Positions 15,528 to 24,120 of a stretch of DNA of 64,000 nucleotides are shown one piece after another; position 1 is the first letter of the stretch; each line of letters opens with the position of its first letter. The notes under the pieces were generated by a model. It made no database searches. It was not told the origin of the DNA and saw only the letters and a program-made list of their open reading frames with translations. The DNA lies in assembly GCF_024295805.1 (NCBI RefSeq), contig NZ_JANCLX010000011.1, forward strand, positions 124,001 through 188,000, read 5' to 3'. This stretch comes from Streptomyces cucumeris. GTDB taxonomy: Bacteria; Actinomycetota; Actinomycetes; Streptomycetales; Streptomycetaceae. A program made the position numbers and the translations under genes.

Positions 15528-17281
15528 CAGTACTTACGCTCCATCGGCTGGTAGCGGGTCTGCACGACCGGCTTGTAGTCGAGGCGGATGGACTCCGAGC
15601 CGTCCGCGCCCACCTCGCGGTACGCCATGGTGTGACGCATGAAGTTGACGTCGTCGCGGTTCGGGTAGTCCTCGCGGTAGTGACCGCCGCGCGACTCCTT
15701 GCGAGCCAGTGCGGAGATCGCCATGACCTCGGCCAGGTCGAGCAGGTTGCCCAGCTCGATGGCCTCCAGCAGGTCGGTGTTGAACCGCTTGCCCTTGTCC
15801 TGGACGCTGCAGTTCTTGTAACGCGCGCGGAGGTGGCCGATCTCCTCGACGGCCTCCTTGAGCGTCTGCTCGGTCCGGAAGACCATGACGTTCTTGTCCA
15901 TGGTCTCCTGGAGCGCCTTGCGGATCTCGGTGACCCGCTCGGTGCCGGTGGCGTCGCGCAGGTTCTCCACCTGGGCGTGGACCAGCCCGGCCGGGTCCTC
16001 CGGCAGCTCGACGAAGTCGGCCGTGGCGGCGTACTCCGCGGCGGCGATGCCCGCGCGGCGGCCGAAGACGTTGATGTCGAGCAGCGAGTTGGTGCCCAGG
16101 CGGTTGGCGCCGTGCACGGAGACGCAGGCCACCTCGCCCGCGGCGTAGAGGCCGGGGACGACGGTGTCGTTGTCCGACAGCACCTCGCCCTCGACGTTGG
16201 TGGGGATGCCGCCCATCGTGTAGTGCGCGGTGGGCTGGATCGGGATCGGGTCGGTGTACGGCTCGATGCCCAGGTAGGTCCGCGCGAACTCGGTGATGTC
16301 CGGCAGCTTGGCGTCGAGCTGCTCCGGCGGCAGGTGGGTGAGGTCCAGGAAGACGTGGTCGCCCTCCGGACCGCAGCCGCGGCCCTCGCGGATCTCGGTG
16401 TAGATGGAGCGCGAGACCACGTCACGCGAGGCGAGGTCCTTCATGACCGGCGCGTACTTCTCCATGAAGCGCTCGCCGTCCTTGTTGCGGAGGATGCCGC
16501 CCTCACCACGGGCGCCCTCCGTCAGCAGGATGCCCATGCGCCAGATACCGGTCGGGTGGAACTGGAAGAACTCCATGTCCTCCAGCGGCAGCCCGCGCCG
16601 GTAGGCGACCGCCTGGCCGTCACCGGTGAGGGTGTGGGCGTTGGAGGTCACCTTGAAGAACTTGCCGCAGCCGCCGGAGGCGAAGACCACGGACTTGGCC
16701 TGGAAGACGTGCAGCTCACCGGTGGCCAGCTCGTAGGCGACCACACCGGCGGTGCGCTTGACCCCGTCGACCTCGGCCATCAGCAGGTCCAGGACGTAGA
16801 ACTCGTTGAAGAACTCCACGCCCTCCTTGACGCAGTTCTGGTACAGCGTCTGGAGGATCATGTGGCCGGTGCGGTCCGAGGCGTAGCAGGACCGGCGGAC
16901 CGGGGCCTCGCCGTGGTTACGGCTGTGACCGCCGAAGCGGCGCTGGTCGATGGTGCCGTCCGGGGTCCGGTTGAACGGCAGGCCCATCTTCTCCAGGTCC
17001 AGGACCGAGTCGATGGCCTCCTTCGCCAGGATCTCGGCGGCGTCCTGGTCGACCAGGTAGTCGCCACCCTTGATCGTGTCGAAGGTGTGCCACTCCCAGT
17101 TGTCCTCCTCGACGTTCGCGAGGGCGGCGGCCATGCCGCCCTGGGCGGCGCCGGTGTGGGAGCGGGTCGGATAGAGCTTGGTGAGCACCGCCGTGCGGCT
17201 GCGCTTGGTCGACTCGATGGCCGCGCGCATACCGGCGCCGCCGGCGCCCACGATGACGGTGTCGTACTTGTGGATCTTCAT
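15527..17281 (-). CDS. sdhA: Succinate dehydrogenase flavoprotein subunit
   Basis: 584 residues. The FAD dinucleotide fold is DTVIVGAGGAGMRAAIE near the N terminus. The active-site segment for succinate contains RFGGHSRNHGEAPVRRSCY. The catalytic-Arg region is TEGARGEGGILRNKDGERF, with HYTMGGIPTN further on and GANRLGTNSLLDINVFGRRAG near residue 400. It oxidises succinate to fumarate. It lies 24 bp downstream of sdhD and overlaps sdhB. Confidence 0.97.
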   Translation of the reverse strand: MKIHKYDTVIVGAGGAGMRAAIESTKRSRTAVLTKLYPTRSHTGAAQGGMAAALANVEEDNWEWHTFDTIKGGDYLVDQDAAEILAKEAIDSVLDLEKMGLPFNRTPDGTIDQRRFGGHSRNHGEAPVRRSCYASDRTGHMILQTLYQNCVKEGVEFFNEFYVLDLLMAEVDGVKRTAGVVAYELATGELHVFQAKSVVFASGGCGKFFKVTSNAHTLTGDGQAVAYRRGLPLEDMEFFQFHPTGIWRMGILLTEGARGEGGILRNKDGERFMEKYAPVMKDLASRDVVSRSIYTEIREGRGCGPEGDHVFLDLTHLPPEQLDAKLPDITEFARTYLGIEPYTDPIPIQPTAHYTMGGIPTNVEGEVLSDNDTVVPGLYAAGEVACVSVHGANRLGTNSLLDINVFGRRAGIAAAEYAATADFVELPEDPAGLVHAQVENLRDATGTERVTEIRKALQETMDKNVMVFRTEQTLKEAVEEIGHLRARYKNCSVQDKGKRFNTDLLEAIELGNLLDLAEVMAISALARKESRGGHYREDYPNRDDVNFMRHTMAYREVGADGSESIRLDYKPVVQTRYQPMERKY

Positions 17282-17305
17282 ATGTGGATACCTCAGCCCC
17301 GGGGC

Positions 17306-17776
17306 CTAGCGGATGTTCGGGTCGAAGGTGAAGATCACCAGAGTGCCGAGCACGATGGTGAATCCTGCCGCCGTGTAGAGCAGCGCCTTCAGCCACAGGC
17401 GGGTGTTGTCCCGCTCCGCGTAGTCGTTGATGACCGTGCGCAGACCGTTCGCGCCATGCAGCGTGGCGAGCCAGAGCATGATCAGGTCCCATGCCTGCCA
17501 GAACGGCGAGGCCCAGCGGCCCGCCACGAAGGCGAAGCCGATCTTGGAGACGCCGCCGTCGAGGACCAGCTGGATCAGCAGGTGGCCCAGGACCAGGACG
17601 ACCAGCACGATGCCGGACAGGCGCATGAAGAGCCAGCCGTACATCTCGAAATTGGTGCGGGTCGCCTTGGGCGTCTTGCGGGTGCGGGCCCGCGGCGGCT
17701 CGATGACCGGCGCGGGGTGATCCACGTCGTACGCGCTGACCGCGTCGTTCGCGGGGGTGGTGGTCTCGGCGGACAT
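17306..17776 (-). CDS. sdhD: Succinate dehydrogenase hydrophobic membrane anchor
   Basis: 156 residues with an N-terminal 35-residue cytoplasmic segment and three membrane helices (LSGIVLVVLVLGHLLIQLVL, DLIMLWLATLHGANGLRTVI, LLYTAAGFTIVLGTLVIF). The conserved histidines in VLGHLL and TLHGANGLR are likely haem ligands. It follows sdhC by three bases. Confidence 0.93.
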   Translation of the reverse strand: MSAETTTPANDAVSAYDVDHPAPVIEPPRARTRKTPKATRTNFEMYGWLFMRLSGIVLVVLVLGHLLIQLVLDGGVSKIGFAFVAGRWASPFWQAWDLIMLWLATLHGANGLRTVINDYAERDNTRLWLKALLYTAAGFTIVLGTLVIFTFDPNIR

Positions 17777-17779
17777 GCG

Positions 17780-18160
17780 TCAGCTCCCGAACAGTTCGCG
17801 CAGCGTGTGCTGGAGGATCGGGTAGAAGGCCCCGGCCATCAGCACGACCCAGATACCGACGACGGACCAGAGCATCTGACGCTGGTACTTCGGGCCCTTG
17901 GACCAGAAGTCCACGGCGATGACGCGCAGACCATTGAGGGCGTGGAACAGGATGGCGGCGACGAGGCCGTACTCCATCAGGTTCACGATGGGATTTTTGT
18001 ACGTCGCGACCACGTCGTCGTAGGCCTCGGGAGACACACGGACAAGCGAGGTGTCCAGGACGTGTACGAACAGGAAGAAGAAGATGAGGACGCCGGTGAC
18101 TCGATGAGCCACCCAGGACCACATACCTTCCCGGCCGCGATACAGCGTTCCAGCCGGCAC
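17780..18160 (-). CDS. sdhC: Succinate dehydrogenase cytochrome b556 subunit
   Basis: 126 residues with three membrane helices. MWSWVAHRVTGVLIFFFLFV is the typical start of helix 1, and LFHALNGLRVI carries a conserved haem-ligand histidine. The GTG at 18160 follows GGAGGG at six-base spacing. It is the first gene of the operon, and the TACGAT on the minus strand at 18251-18246 may be the -10. Confidence 0.92.
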   Translation of the reverse strand: MPAGTLYRGREGMWSWVAHRVTGVLIFFFLFVHVLDTSLVRVSPEAYDDVVATYKNPIVNLMEYGLVAAILFHALNGLRVIAVDFWSKGPKYQRQMLWSVVGIWVVLMAGAFYPILQHTLRELFGS

Positions 18161-18295
18161 GGAAAACCCTCCGGAAGCGGGGATTGGGGCCTGCCGGCTT
18201 CACTGTCGGTCTGGCCCGGCCGGGTACGGTCCACCGGCCCTGGCCATCGTAGCGACGTGTTGTCGGTTCCTCCGCCCGGGGGTGCCCAGGTGTGA

Positions 18296-18913
18296 TCAAA
18301 GAGGCACGTACGGCCGATCAGGGGGCCCGGAACCGCAGGATTCACGGCATACCTCGCGACCACGGGCAAGCCGGGCGAGGCGACCGCGGGCGATCCGCCG
18401 GAGCTCCTCGGCGGTGTTGGTCCGCTCCACCTCGCGCTCATTGCCCAGCCGGGTGCGGATCCCGGTGAGCAGCCGGTCCAGCATCGCGTCGGGGCCCAGG
18501 CCGTCCAGGCAGATCACGAAGGCATGGCCGAACTGGCGCTCGTACTCGGCGTGCGCGGCTCGTAGCGCGGTGTGAGCAGCCAGGGTGCCCAGGCTGTCGG
18601 CGGCCGGGAGCGGATGGCCGACCATCGACTCATCGGCCAGTGCCTCGTCCAGATCGGCGGTGGTGAGGTCGTAGCTGGCCTCGTCCCCGGCGGCGAGCAG
18701 CGCGTCCAGATCGGGGTACGGGCGGTGGCCGGCGATCAGCCGTGCCCAGCGGCGGCTGCCGCAGCAGGCGAGCAGCGCCTCCTCGGCCGCCTCGGCGGTG
18801 GCGGCGTTGAGCCGGTCGAGGCTGTGGACTGGGTCGCGGGACCTGGACCTGGACCTGGGCAGCGTGGGCTCCTTGGACGCGCGTGGCGGGGGCGCATGAG
18901 GCGAGCGGTTCAA
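18296..18913 (-). CDS. OHCU decarboxylase-like protein lacking usual active-site His
   Basis: 205 residues. The core from about residue 32 (LDRLNAATAEAAEEALLACC, WARLIAGHRPYPDLDALLA, YERQFGHAFVICLDG, EELRRIARGRLARLA) matches the 2-oxo-4-hydroxy-4-carboxy-5-ureidoimidazoline decarboxylase family of ureide catabolism. In known enzymes a catalytic His sits in an HPxxG segment, with a Glu shortly after. Here that segment reads ADESMVGHPLP (92-102), so the His position is Glu, and the EQ pair is not visible. Activity on OHCU is doubtful. No other urate or allantoin gene is in the window. It stands 135 bp upstream of sdhC on the same strand. Confidence 0.75.
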   Translation of the reverse strand: MNRSPHAPPPRASKEPTLPRSRSRSRDPVHSLDRLNAATAEAAEEALLACCGSRRWARLIAGHRPYPDLDALLAAGDEASYDLTTADLDEALADESMVGHPLPAADSLGTLAAHTALRAAHAEYERQFGHAFVICLDGLGPDAMLDRLLTGIRTRLGNEREVERTNTAEELRRIARGRLARLARGREVCRESCGSGPPDRPYVPL

Positions 18914-19141
18914 GGGGGCGGCATGAGGTGTGGAGTGAGAAAGGACTGGAAGACGTAGAGGGCGTGACAGGGGTACATGAGGGGCCTGTGTTCGGGGTGT
19001 GAGCGACTCACGCTAACGATGTGAACAGGCCGGTGTGCCGCAGAGAGCGTAAATTCACCCGTACGGGGACGTTTTGTTGTGAGGAGTGGACGGCATGTCG
19101 AGGCGCGAGGCGGATTACGCCTGAAACAGGAGGTTTGCGCC

Positions 19142-20749
19142 ATGGGAATGCCCCGGAGGATCACCAGGGCCGCATGCGTCCGCGGCACCGTCGCCGGTGC
19201 CGCCGCGACCTTCGTCCTGATAGCGCTCGGCTGTCAGCAGCCAGGCTCCTCCTCGTCCGAGGCCCCGTCCGGCACCCCGGCCGGGTCCCCCTCGGCCTCG
19301 GCGCCCGGCAAGGCGCCGTCCAACCCGCCCCGCACCATCCCCTCGGTCCGCGGATTCGACCCCGGGACGGGATCCGGCTGGCGGCCGGGCCGGGACAGCC
19401 GGGTGGTGGCCGACCTCAAGGGCCCGCTCGCCGATGAGGCCCGGATGATCGCCGATGAGCTCGGGATCAAGGCCGTGTCCGGCAAGCCGCACCGCGGCGA
19501 TCTCTCCCTGGCGCTGAAACCCGGGCAGAGCGGTGGCTGCGAGGGCTACGCCCTGACCGTCAAGGACGGCAGCGCGCGGATCACCGGCGCCGCCGACGCC
19601 GGTGTCTTCTACGGCACCCGCACCGTGAAACAGGCGCTGCGCTCCGGTGACCGGGTGCCCGCGGGCGTGATCCACGACCGGCCCGGCCGTCCCCAGCGCG
19701 GACTCAACCTCGATATCGCCCGTAAGTTCTACACGGCCTCCTGGATCGAGGCCCGGCTGCGCGAGATGGCCGACCTCAAGCTCAATCAGCTCGGTCTGCA
19801 CTTCTCGGACGACCAGGGGTTCCGCATCCAGAGCAGCAGCCACCCCGAGATCGTCTCCCAGCAGCATCTGACCAAGGCCGAGGTCCGCAGGATCGTCGCC
19901 CTCGCCCAGCGGCTGCACATCACCGTCATCCCCGAGATCGACTCGCCCGGCCACCTCGGCGCGGTCATCGCCGCCCACCCCGGCCTCCAGCTCCGCAACG
20001 CCTCCGGGACCAGCTTCGAGGGCGCGGTGGACATCTCCGATCCGGCTGCCGCGCGGATCGTGGACGAGCTGATGCGCGAGTATGCCCCGCTGTTCCCCGG
20101 CCGCTACTGGCACCTGGGCGCCGATGAGTACATGGCGCTCACCGTGAAGGACCCGCAGGCGTCGTTCCCGCAGCTTGCCCAGGCAGCCGAGCGGAAGTAC
20201 GGATCCCAGGCGAAAGTCCAGGACCTGGCCACCGGCTGGCTGAACGACCGGGCGGCGGTCGCCCGTGAACTGGGCAAACAGCCCAAGGCGTGGAACGACG
20301 GCTTCTTCACCGGGGGCGTGGTCACCCCCGACCGCAGGATCGAGGTCGAGTACTGGACGGGGCGGCTGAAGTGGCCTGCCCGGCAGCCGGAGGAGTATCT
20401 GCGCGAGGGACGCGATCTGGTCAACCTCAACTCCGAGTACCTCTACTACGTCCTCGGTGAGCCCAACGGCTTCCTCTACCCCACGGGCGAACGTATCTAC
20501 GAGGACTGGACGCCCGGGACCCTGCGGGGCACCAAGCCGGTCGCCGACAAGAAGCTGACCGGACCGGACCGGGTGCTCGGCGCACGCTTCGCGATCTGGT
20601 CCGACCACCCCGAGGCGCAGACCCAGGCGGAGGTCGCCCAGGGCATCAGACTGCCGCTCGCGGCGCTCGCCCAACGACTCTGGTATCCCGGAACACCGCC
20701 GCTGACCTGGGCCGACTTCAGCAAGCTGGCCGATCGGCTGGGCGTGTAG
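19142..20749 (+). CDS. GH20 beta-N-acetylhexosaminidase, exported
   Basis: 535 residues. An N-terminal export signal ends in LIALGC, an atypical lipobox, followed by a Ser/Pro/Ala linker. The family 20 barrel shows RGLNLDIARKFY, LNQLGLHFSDDQGFR, VIPEIDSPGH, the catalytic Asp-Glu pair in HLGADEY, and the substrate-lining tryptophans in YWTG and WSD. It releases terminal GlcNAc/GalNAc from chitin or wall polymers outside the cell. ATG 19142 follows AGGAGG at 19126-19131. No DasR-like site (TGGTCTAGACCA type) was seen upstream. Confidence 0.9.
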   Translation: MGMPRRITRAACVRGTVAGAAATFVLIALGCQQPGSSSSEAPSGTPAGSPSASAPGKAPSNPPRTIPSVRGFDPGTGSGWRPGRDSRVVADLKGPLADEARMIADELGIKAVSGKPHRGDLSLALKPGQSGGCEGYALTVKDGSARITGAADAGVFYGTRTVKQALRSGDRVPAGVIHDRPGRPQRGLNLDIARKFYTASWIEARLREMADLKLNQLGLHFSDDQGFRIQSSSHPEIVSQQHLTKAEVRRIVALAQRLHITVIPEIDSPGHLGAVIAAHPGLQLRNASGTSFEGAVDISDPAAARIVDELMREYAPLFPGRYWHLGADEYMALTVKDPQASFPQLAQAAERKYGSQAKVQDLATGWLNDRAAVARELGKQPKAWNDGFFTGGVVTPDRRIEVEYWTGRLKWPARQPEEYLREGRDLVNLNSEYLYYVLGEPNGFLYPTGERIYEDWTPGTLRGTKPVADKKLTGPDRVLGARFAIWSDHPEAQTQAEVAQGIRLPLAALAQRLWYPGTPPLTWADFSKLADRLGV

Positions 20750-21053
20750 AGAGCACGGGAGACAGCAGGAGAAGGAAGGACGGCCGGGGCCGCCACCCCC
20801 CACAGGAGAGGCCCCGACCGCCGTCCAGCGCGGGCCCGCGTGGAGCCCTTACTCCCTACAGCGTCGCACGCCTCGAATGCGTCACACCTTTGGCGGGCAT
20901 GAAACCCAGGGGGCCCGGAGCGCGTCCGGGGGCCCCTTCGGCTCTGGACGGGACCGGGCGGATGCCCGTAACGTGCAGGTCCGCGCTTTGGGCGCGGTCA
21001 ATTGCTTATCTCGTACGTGGCCTGGTGCGGGCCACGTCCCCAGGGGGACTCAC
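20750..21053. other. Intergenic region upstream of the DUF4328 gene
   Basis: About 300 bp without a gene. It holds the hexosaminidase terminator (20778-20826), a second GC hairpin at about 20909-20937, a possible -10 (TAACGT, 20968-20973), and a perfect 8-bp hairpin ACGTGGCC/GGCCACGT (21015-21037) just before the ribosome site of the next gene. The last could modulate its translation. Confidence 0.5.
20778..20826 (+). terminator. Terminator after the hexosaminidase gene
   Basis: GGACGGC plus CGGGGCC (20778-20791) pairs with GGCCCCG plus GCCGTCC (20810-20826), with a three-base bulge on the 3' arm. Confidence 0.7.
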
Positions 21054-22034
21054 ATGTATCCGTGCGGGAGCTGCCGCGCTGTCGCCGTCGGGCCCGACGG
21101 GCGCTGTGCCGCATGCGGAACGTTCCAGCAGCAGTACCAGCAGCCTCAGGCGCCCGGAGGTTATCCCGTCGCACCGGCGATGGGAATGCCCACCGGGGGC
21201 GTCGATCTGCGCCGCGGTCTCGCGACCACGCTCACCGTGCTGTTCGCGGTGGCGCTCCCCGCGCTCATTCTGGTGCTGGTGGCCCGCGGCGGCCAGTGGT
21301 CCGTCATCGGCGACATGCTCGACGGCGAGTCGGTCACCCGGAAGGACCTGGACGACGCGGATGACTTCTTCACGGGCGTCTGGGTCCTCTATGTGCTGCT
21401 CACCATCGCGCTCGCGGTGGTCTGGGCGGTCTGGTTCCGCAGGCTCCGGCTCAATGCCGAGGTCTTCGCACCCGGTGCGCACCGGTTCAGCCCCGGCTGG
21501 GCGGCGGGTGCCTGGTTCACCCCGGTGGTGAACCTGTGGTTCCCCAAGCAGATCGCCAACGACATCTGGCGCGCCAGCTCCCCGCAGGGTCCCCACGCGG
21601 CCAACCGCGGACTGCTCAACGGCTGGTGGGTCACCTGGATCGTCGCCATGGTCATGAACAGCATCGGCAGCATCCGCTACAGCGCCCTCCGCGGCAAGAT
21701 CGAGAGTGACAGCTACTCCCCTTCTTTCTCGGAGGCGAAGGAAGACGTCGAAAGTCTGCATGACATCCTCGCCTTCGATATGTTCGCGCTCGTGGTCCTG
21801 ATGGCAGCGGCGGTCCTGGGACTGCTGCTGGTCCGCCAGATCACCGCCATGCAGGAGCAGCGCGCGGCGCTGCCCCCGCAGGTGGGGCCGATGGGCGGGC
21901 CGGCACCCTACGGTGCGGGCGCGCCGTCGCCGTACGGTGTCCCGCCGCAGGGGCAGCCGCCGTACGGTGCGCCGCAGATGCCGCCGGGCCCTCCCGGTCC
22001 CGGCCAGCCGTACCCGCCGTACGGCCACGGCTGA
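21054..22034 (+). CDS. DUF4328 membrane protein with zinc-ribbon-like N terminus
   Basis: 326 residues. The first 22 carry CGSCRAVAVGPDGRCAACG, a four-cysteine zinc-ribbon pattern. Four membrane helices follow, with the DUF4328 core WFRRLRLNAEVFAPG, FSPGWAAGAWFTPVVNLWFPK and NGWWVTWIVAMVMNSIG. The C terminus is a Pro/Gly/Tyr-rich tail with PYGAG/PYGVP-type repeats, probably disordered. The function of the family is unknown. The ATG at 21054 follows CAGGGGGA. Confidence 0.85.
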   Translation: MYPCGSCRAVAVGPDGRCAACGTFQQQYQQPQAPGGYPVAPAMGMPTGGVDLRRGLATTLTVLFAVALPALILVLVARGGQWSVIGDMLDGESVTRKDLDDADDFFTGVWVLYVLLTIALAVVWAVWFRRLRLNAEVFAPGAHRFSPGWAAGAWFTPVVNLWFPKQIANDIWRASSPQGPHAANRGLLNGWWVTWIVAMVMNSIGSIRYSALRGKIESDSYSPSFSEAKEDVESLHDILAFDMFALVVLMAAAVLGLLLVRQITAMQEQRAALPPQVGPMGGPAPYGAGAPSPYGVPPQGQPPYGAPQMPPGPPGPGQPYPPYGHG

Positions 22035-22085
22035 TCCATCGCCGGCGAGCGCGGACCTCAGAACCTCCGAGGGCAGGAAGAGAGC

Positions 22086-22769
22086 GTGCAGCAGGGGGAC
22101 GACGCGGAACTGACCGCCGCGGTGCGTGCGGCGCAGGACGGGGACGAGACCGCCTTCCGGACCGTGTACCGGTCCGTGCACCCTCGCCTCCTCGGCTACG
22201 TACGCACCCTGGTCGGCGACGGTGACGCGGAGGACATCACCTCGGAGGCGTGGCTCCAGATAGCTCGCGACCTGCAACGTTTCAGTGGAGACGCGGACCG
22301 GTTCCGGGGCTGGGCGGCCCGGATAGCCCGCAACCGCGCGCTGGACCACATACGGATGCGCGGCCGCCGCCCCGCGATCGGCGGCGATGAGACGGAGCTG
22401 GCGACCCGGGCCTCGGAGGCGGACACCGCGGGCGAGGCCATGGAGGCCCTGGGCACCGGCCGGGCGCTCGGGCTGATCGCGCAGCTTCCGCAGGACCAGG
22501 CCGAGGCCGTGACACTGCGGGTGGTCCTCGGACTCGACGCGAAGAGCGCGGCCACGGTGCTCGGCAAGCGGCCCGGCGCGGTGCGTACCGCCGCCCACCG
22601 CGGACTGCGGCGGCTGGCCGATCTGATCGACCCCCGGGCGGGGGGTGATCCGGCCGTTCTGGACGGGGTTCCCGTGCAACGGGAGTCGTCCGGGGAGGCA
22701 ACCAACTCGGGGGTAGCGAAGTCTGCGGGTGTGACGGATTCGTGCGCGCCAACGCAGAAGGACATGTGA
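22086..22769 (+). CDS. ECF RNA polymerase sigma factor
   Basis: 227 residues. Region 2 is at about 20-95 (FRTVYRSVHPRLLGYVRTLV, DAEDITSEAWLQIARDLQRF, RGWAARIARNRALDHIRMR). Region 4 is at about 125-175 (LIAQLPQDQAEAVTLRVVLG, KSAATVLGKRPGAVRTAAHR). The GTG at 22086 follows GGCAGGAAGAG. Its stop overlaps the start of the next gene (TGATG), so sigma factor and membrane partner are translationally coupled. A 45-residue Ser/Gly/Val tail after region 4 is unusual. Confidence 0.9.
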   Translation: MQQGDDAELTAAVRAAQDGDETAFRTVYRSVHPRLLGYVRTLVGDGDAEDITSEAWLQIARDLQRFSGDADRFRGWAARIARNRALDHIRMRGRRPAIGGDETELATRASEADTAGEAMEALGTGRALGLIAQLPQDQAEAVTLRVVLGLDAKSAATVLGKRPGAVRTAAHRGLRRLADLIDPRAGGDPAVLDGVPVQRESSGEATNSGVAKSAGVTDSCAPTQKDM

Positions 22770-23869
22770 TGGCCGAAGACCACCGCTATAGCTGGCTGGA
22801 TGACAGTGCCGCGGAGCGGTTGCTCAGCGGGGAACCGGTCGAGGGGCAGCAGAGTGTCACCGATGACCGGCATCAGCCGTGCGCCGAAGCGGAACGGTTG
22901 GCCGCCGTGCTCTCCGCCGTGGCCGAGGCGACCCGCCCGGTGACCGGACCCGGCGCGACCCCGCTGCCCGGGGAGGACGCGGCCGTGTCCGCCTTCCTCG
23001 CGGCCCGTGAGGAGTTCGCCGCGGCGGCCGCCGGAGCCGAAGGGTCCACCCCCGGACGTGAAGGTTTTGTGCGCGCGCTGCGCCGTGGCCGGTTCGGTGC
23101 CCGCCGCCAGGTGCGCGCGGGCATGGTGGCCGCGCTGGCGGGCTGTGCGCTCAGCGGTTTCGCGGTCGCGGCCGCGGCGGGTGTGCTGCCGACCCCGTTC
23201 ACGGAGGGCGGCGGTCCGGCGCCCTCGGTGAGCATGCCGGGTGACGGGCCTTCGGCCAGTGACCCGGTTCAGCCCGAGATCTCCCGGGACCCCACCACAC
23301 CGCAGCCCGGTCCGAGCGGGTCCACCGACAACGATGCCAGCGATCCGTCCGCCAACGGCGGCCAGGGATCCACCGCACCGGACGACAAGGACGGGCGCCG
23401 CGGCTCGGGCCGTGACAAGGGAGACAAGGGTCACCCCTCGGACGGTTCCGCGGGCGACGGGCGGCACACCGGGCCGTGGGCCCTCCGTGCCTGCCACCGC
23501 TATCTGTCCGCGGAGTACGGCGACGCCAGCGGGCTGGACCGCAGGGCGCTGTACAAGCTGAAGAAGTCCGCGGGCCGGACCACCCTCCACGGCTACTGCG
23601 TCCAGCTCCTGCTGGACAGCGGGGTGGAGCTGCCGCGCCATGACTCCGGCGGCAAGGACGACGGTGGTCAGGACGGCGACGGCGGCTCCGACGGTTCGGG
23701 CGACGGCGGCTCCGACGGGGATGGCTCCGGCGGTTCGGGCGGTTCCGGCGGGGGCGACGGCGGGTCCGGGGGCTCCGGCGGCCACGACCCCGAGCCGCCG
23801 CCCCCGACGCCGTCCGCACCGGCCGACACTCCGGCCGACACCGCCTCGGTGACCGGCGATCCGGTCTGA
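22769..23869 (+). CDS. Single-pass membrane protein, putative anti-sigma partner
   Basis: 366 residues. The cytoplasmic N terminus (about 1-118) starts HRYSWLDDSAAERLLSGEPV and contains amphipathic helices but no HxxxCxxC zinc motif. One membrane helix, MVAALAGCALSGFAVAAAAG, lies at about 119-138. The outside part is Pro/Ser/Asp-rich, then has a small folded module with two cysteines (LRACHRYLSAEYGDASGLDR to LHGYCVQLLL), and ends in a Gly/Ser/Asp repeat tail. Coupling to the sigma gene and this topology suggest a membrane anti-sigma factor; that role is inference. Confidence 0.75.
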   Translation: MAEDHRYSWLDDSAAERLLSGEPVEGQQSVTDDRHQPCAEAERLAAVLSAVAEATRPVTGPGATPLPGEDAAVSAFLAAREEFAAAAAGAEGSTPGREGFVRALRRGRFGARRQVRAGMVAALAGCALSGFAVAAAAGVLPTPFTEGGGPAPSVSMPGDGPSASDPVQPEISRDPTTPQPGPSGSTDNDASDPSANGGQGSTAPDDKDGRRGSGRDKGDKGHPSDGSAGDGRHTGPWALRACHRYLSAEYGDASGLDRRALYKLKKSAGRTTLHGYCVQLLLDSGVELPRHDSGGKDDGGQDGDGGSDGSGDGGSDGDGSGGSGGSGGGDGGSGGSGGHDPEPPPPTPSAPADTPADTASVTGDPV

Positions 23870-24093
23870 CCGGACGCCGGGCGGCCGGCCGGTCCGACCG
23901 CAGGTTGAGCGCTCAAGATCTTAGGTGTGACGTTTTTTTCGACGGTGACGCTGTAAGAAACGGGCCGACTGGTCATCGGCCGCGCGAGAGCCGAGGTTCC
24001 CCCCGTACCGACGGCTCCGCGCATCCGGCGCGGGCGGGGCACGTTCCCCCGGCCCTGCCCGCGCCGCTCTCCCAGCTCTCCCGCCGGTCCTCC

Positions 24094-24120
24094 GCGAAGG
24101 ACCTCCCCGAGGTCCTTCGC
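24094..24120 (-). terminator. Terminator of the L,D-transpeptidase gene
   Basis: GCGAAGGACCTC (24094-24105) and GAGGTCCTTCGC (24109-24120) form a perfect 12-bp stem with a three-base loop, directly abutting the stop codon at 24121-24123. Confidence 0.85.

Noticed and set aside
15632..18295. An 887-residue open frame on the + strand opposite sdhA/D/C
   Set aside because: It is antisense to four well-matched sdh genes, has Val/Asp/Gly-rich non-protein-like composition, and exists because GC-rich antisense frames rarely meet stops.
18914..19141. DasR (dre) operator upstream of the GH20 gene
   Set aside because: No TGGTCTAGACCA-like palindrome could be found in the 228-bp gap.
23668..24042. A Pro/Ser-rich minus-strand frame at the 3' end of the anti-sigma-like gene
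   Set aside because: It is the antisense translation of the Gly/Ser/Asp repeat tail.
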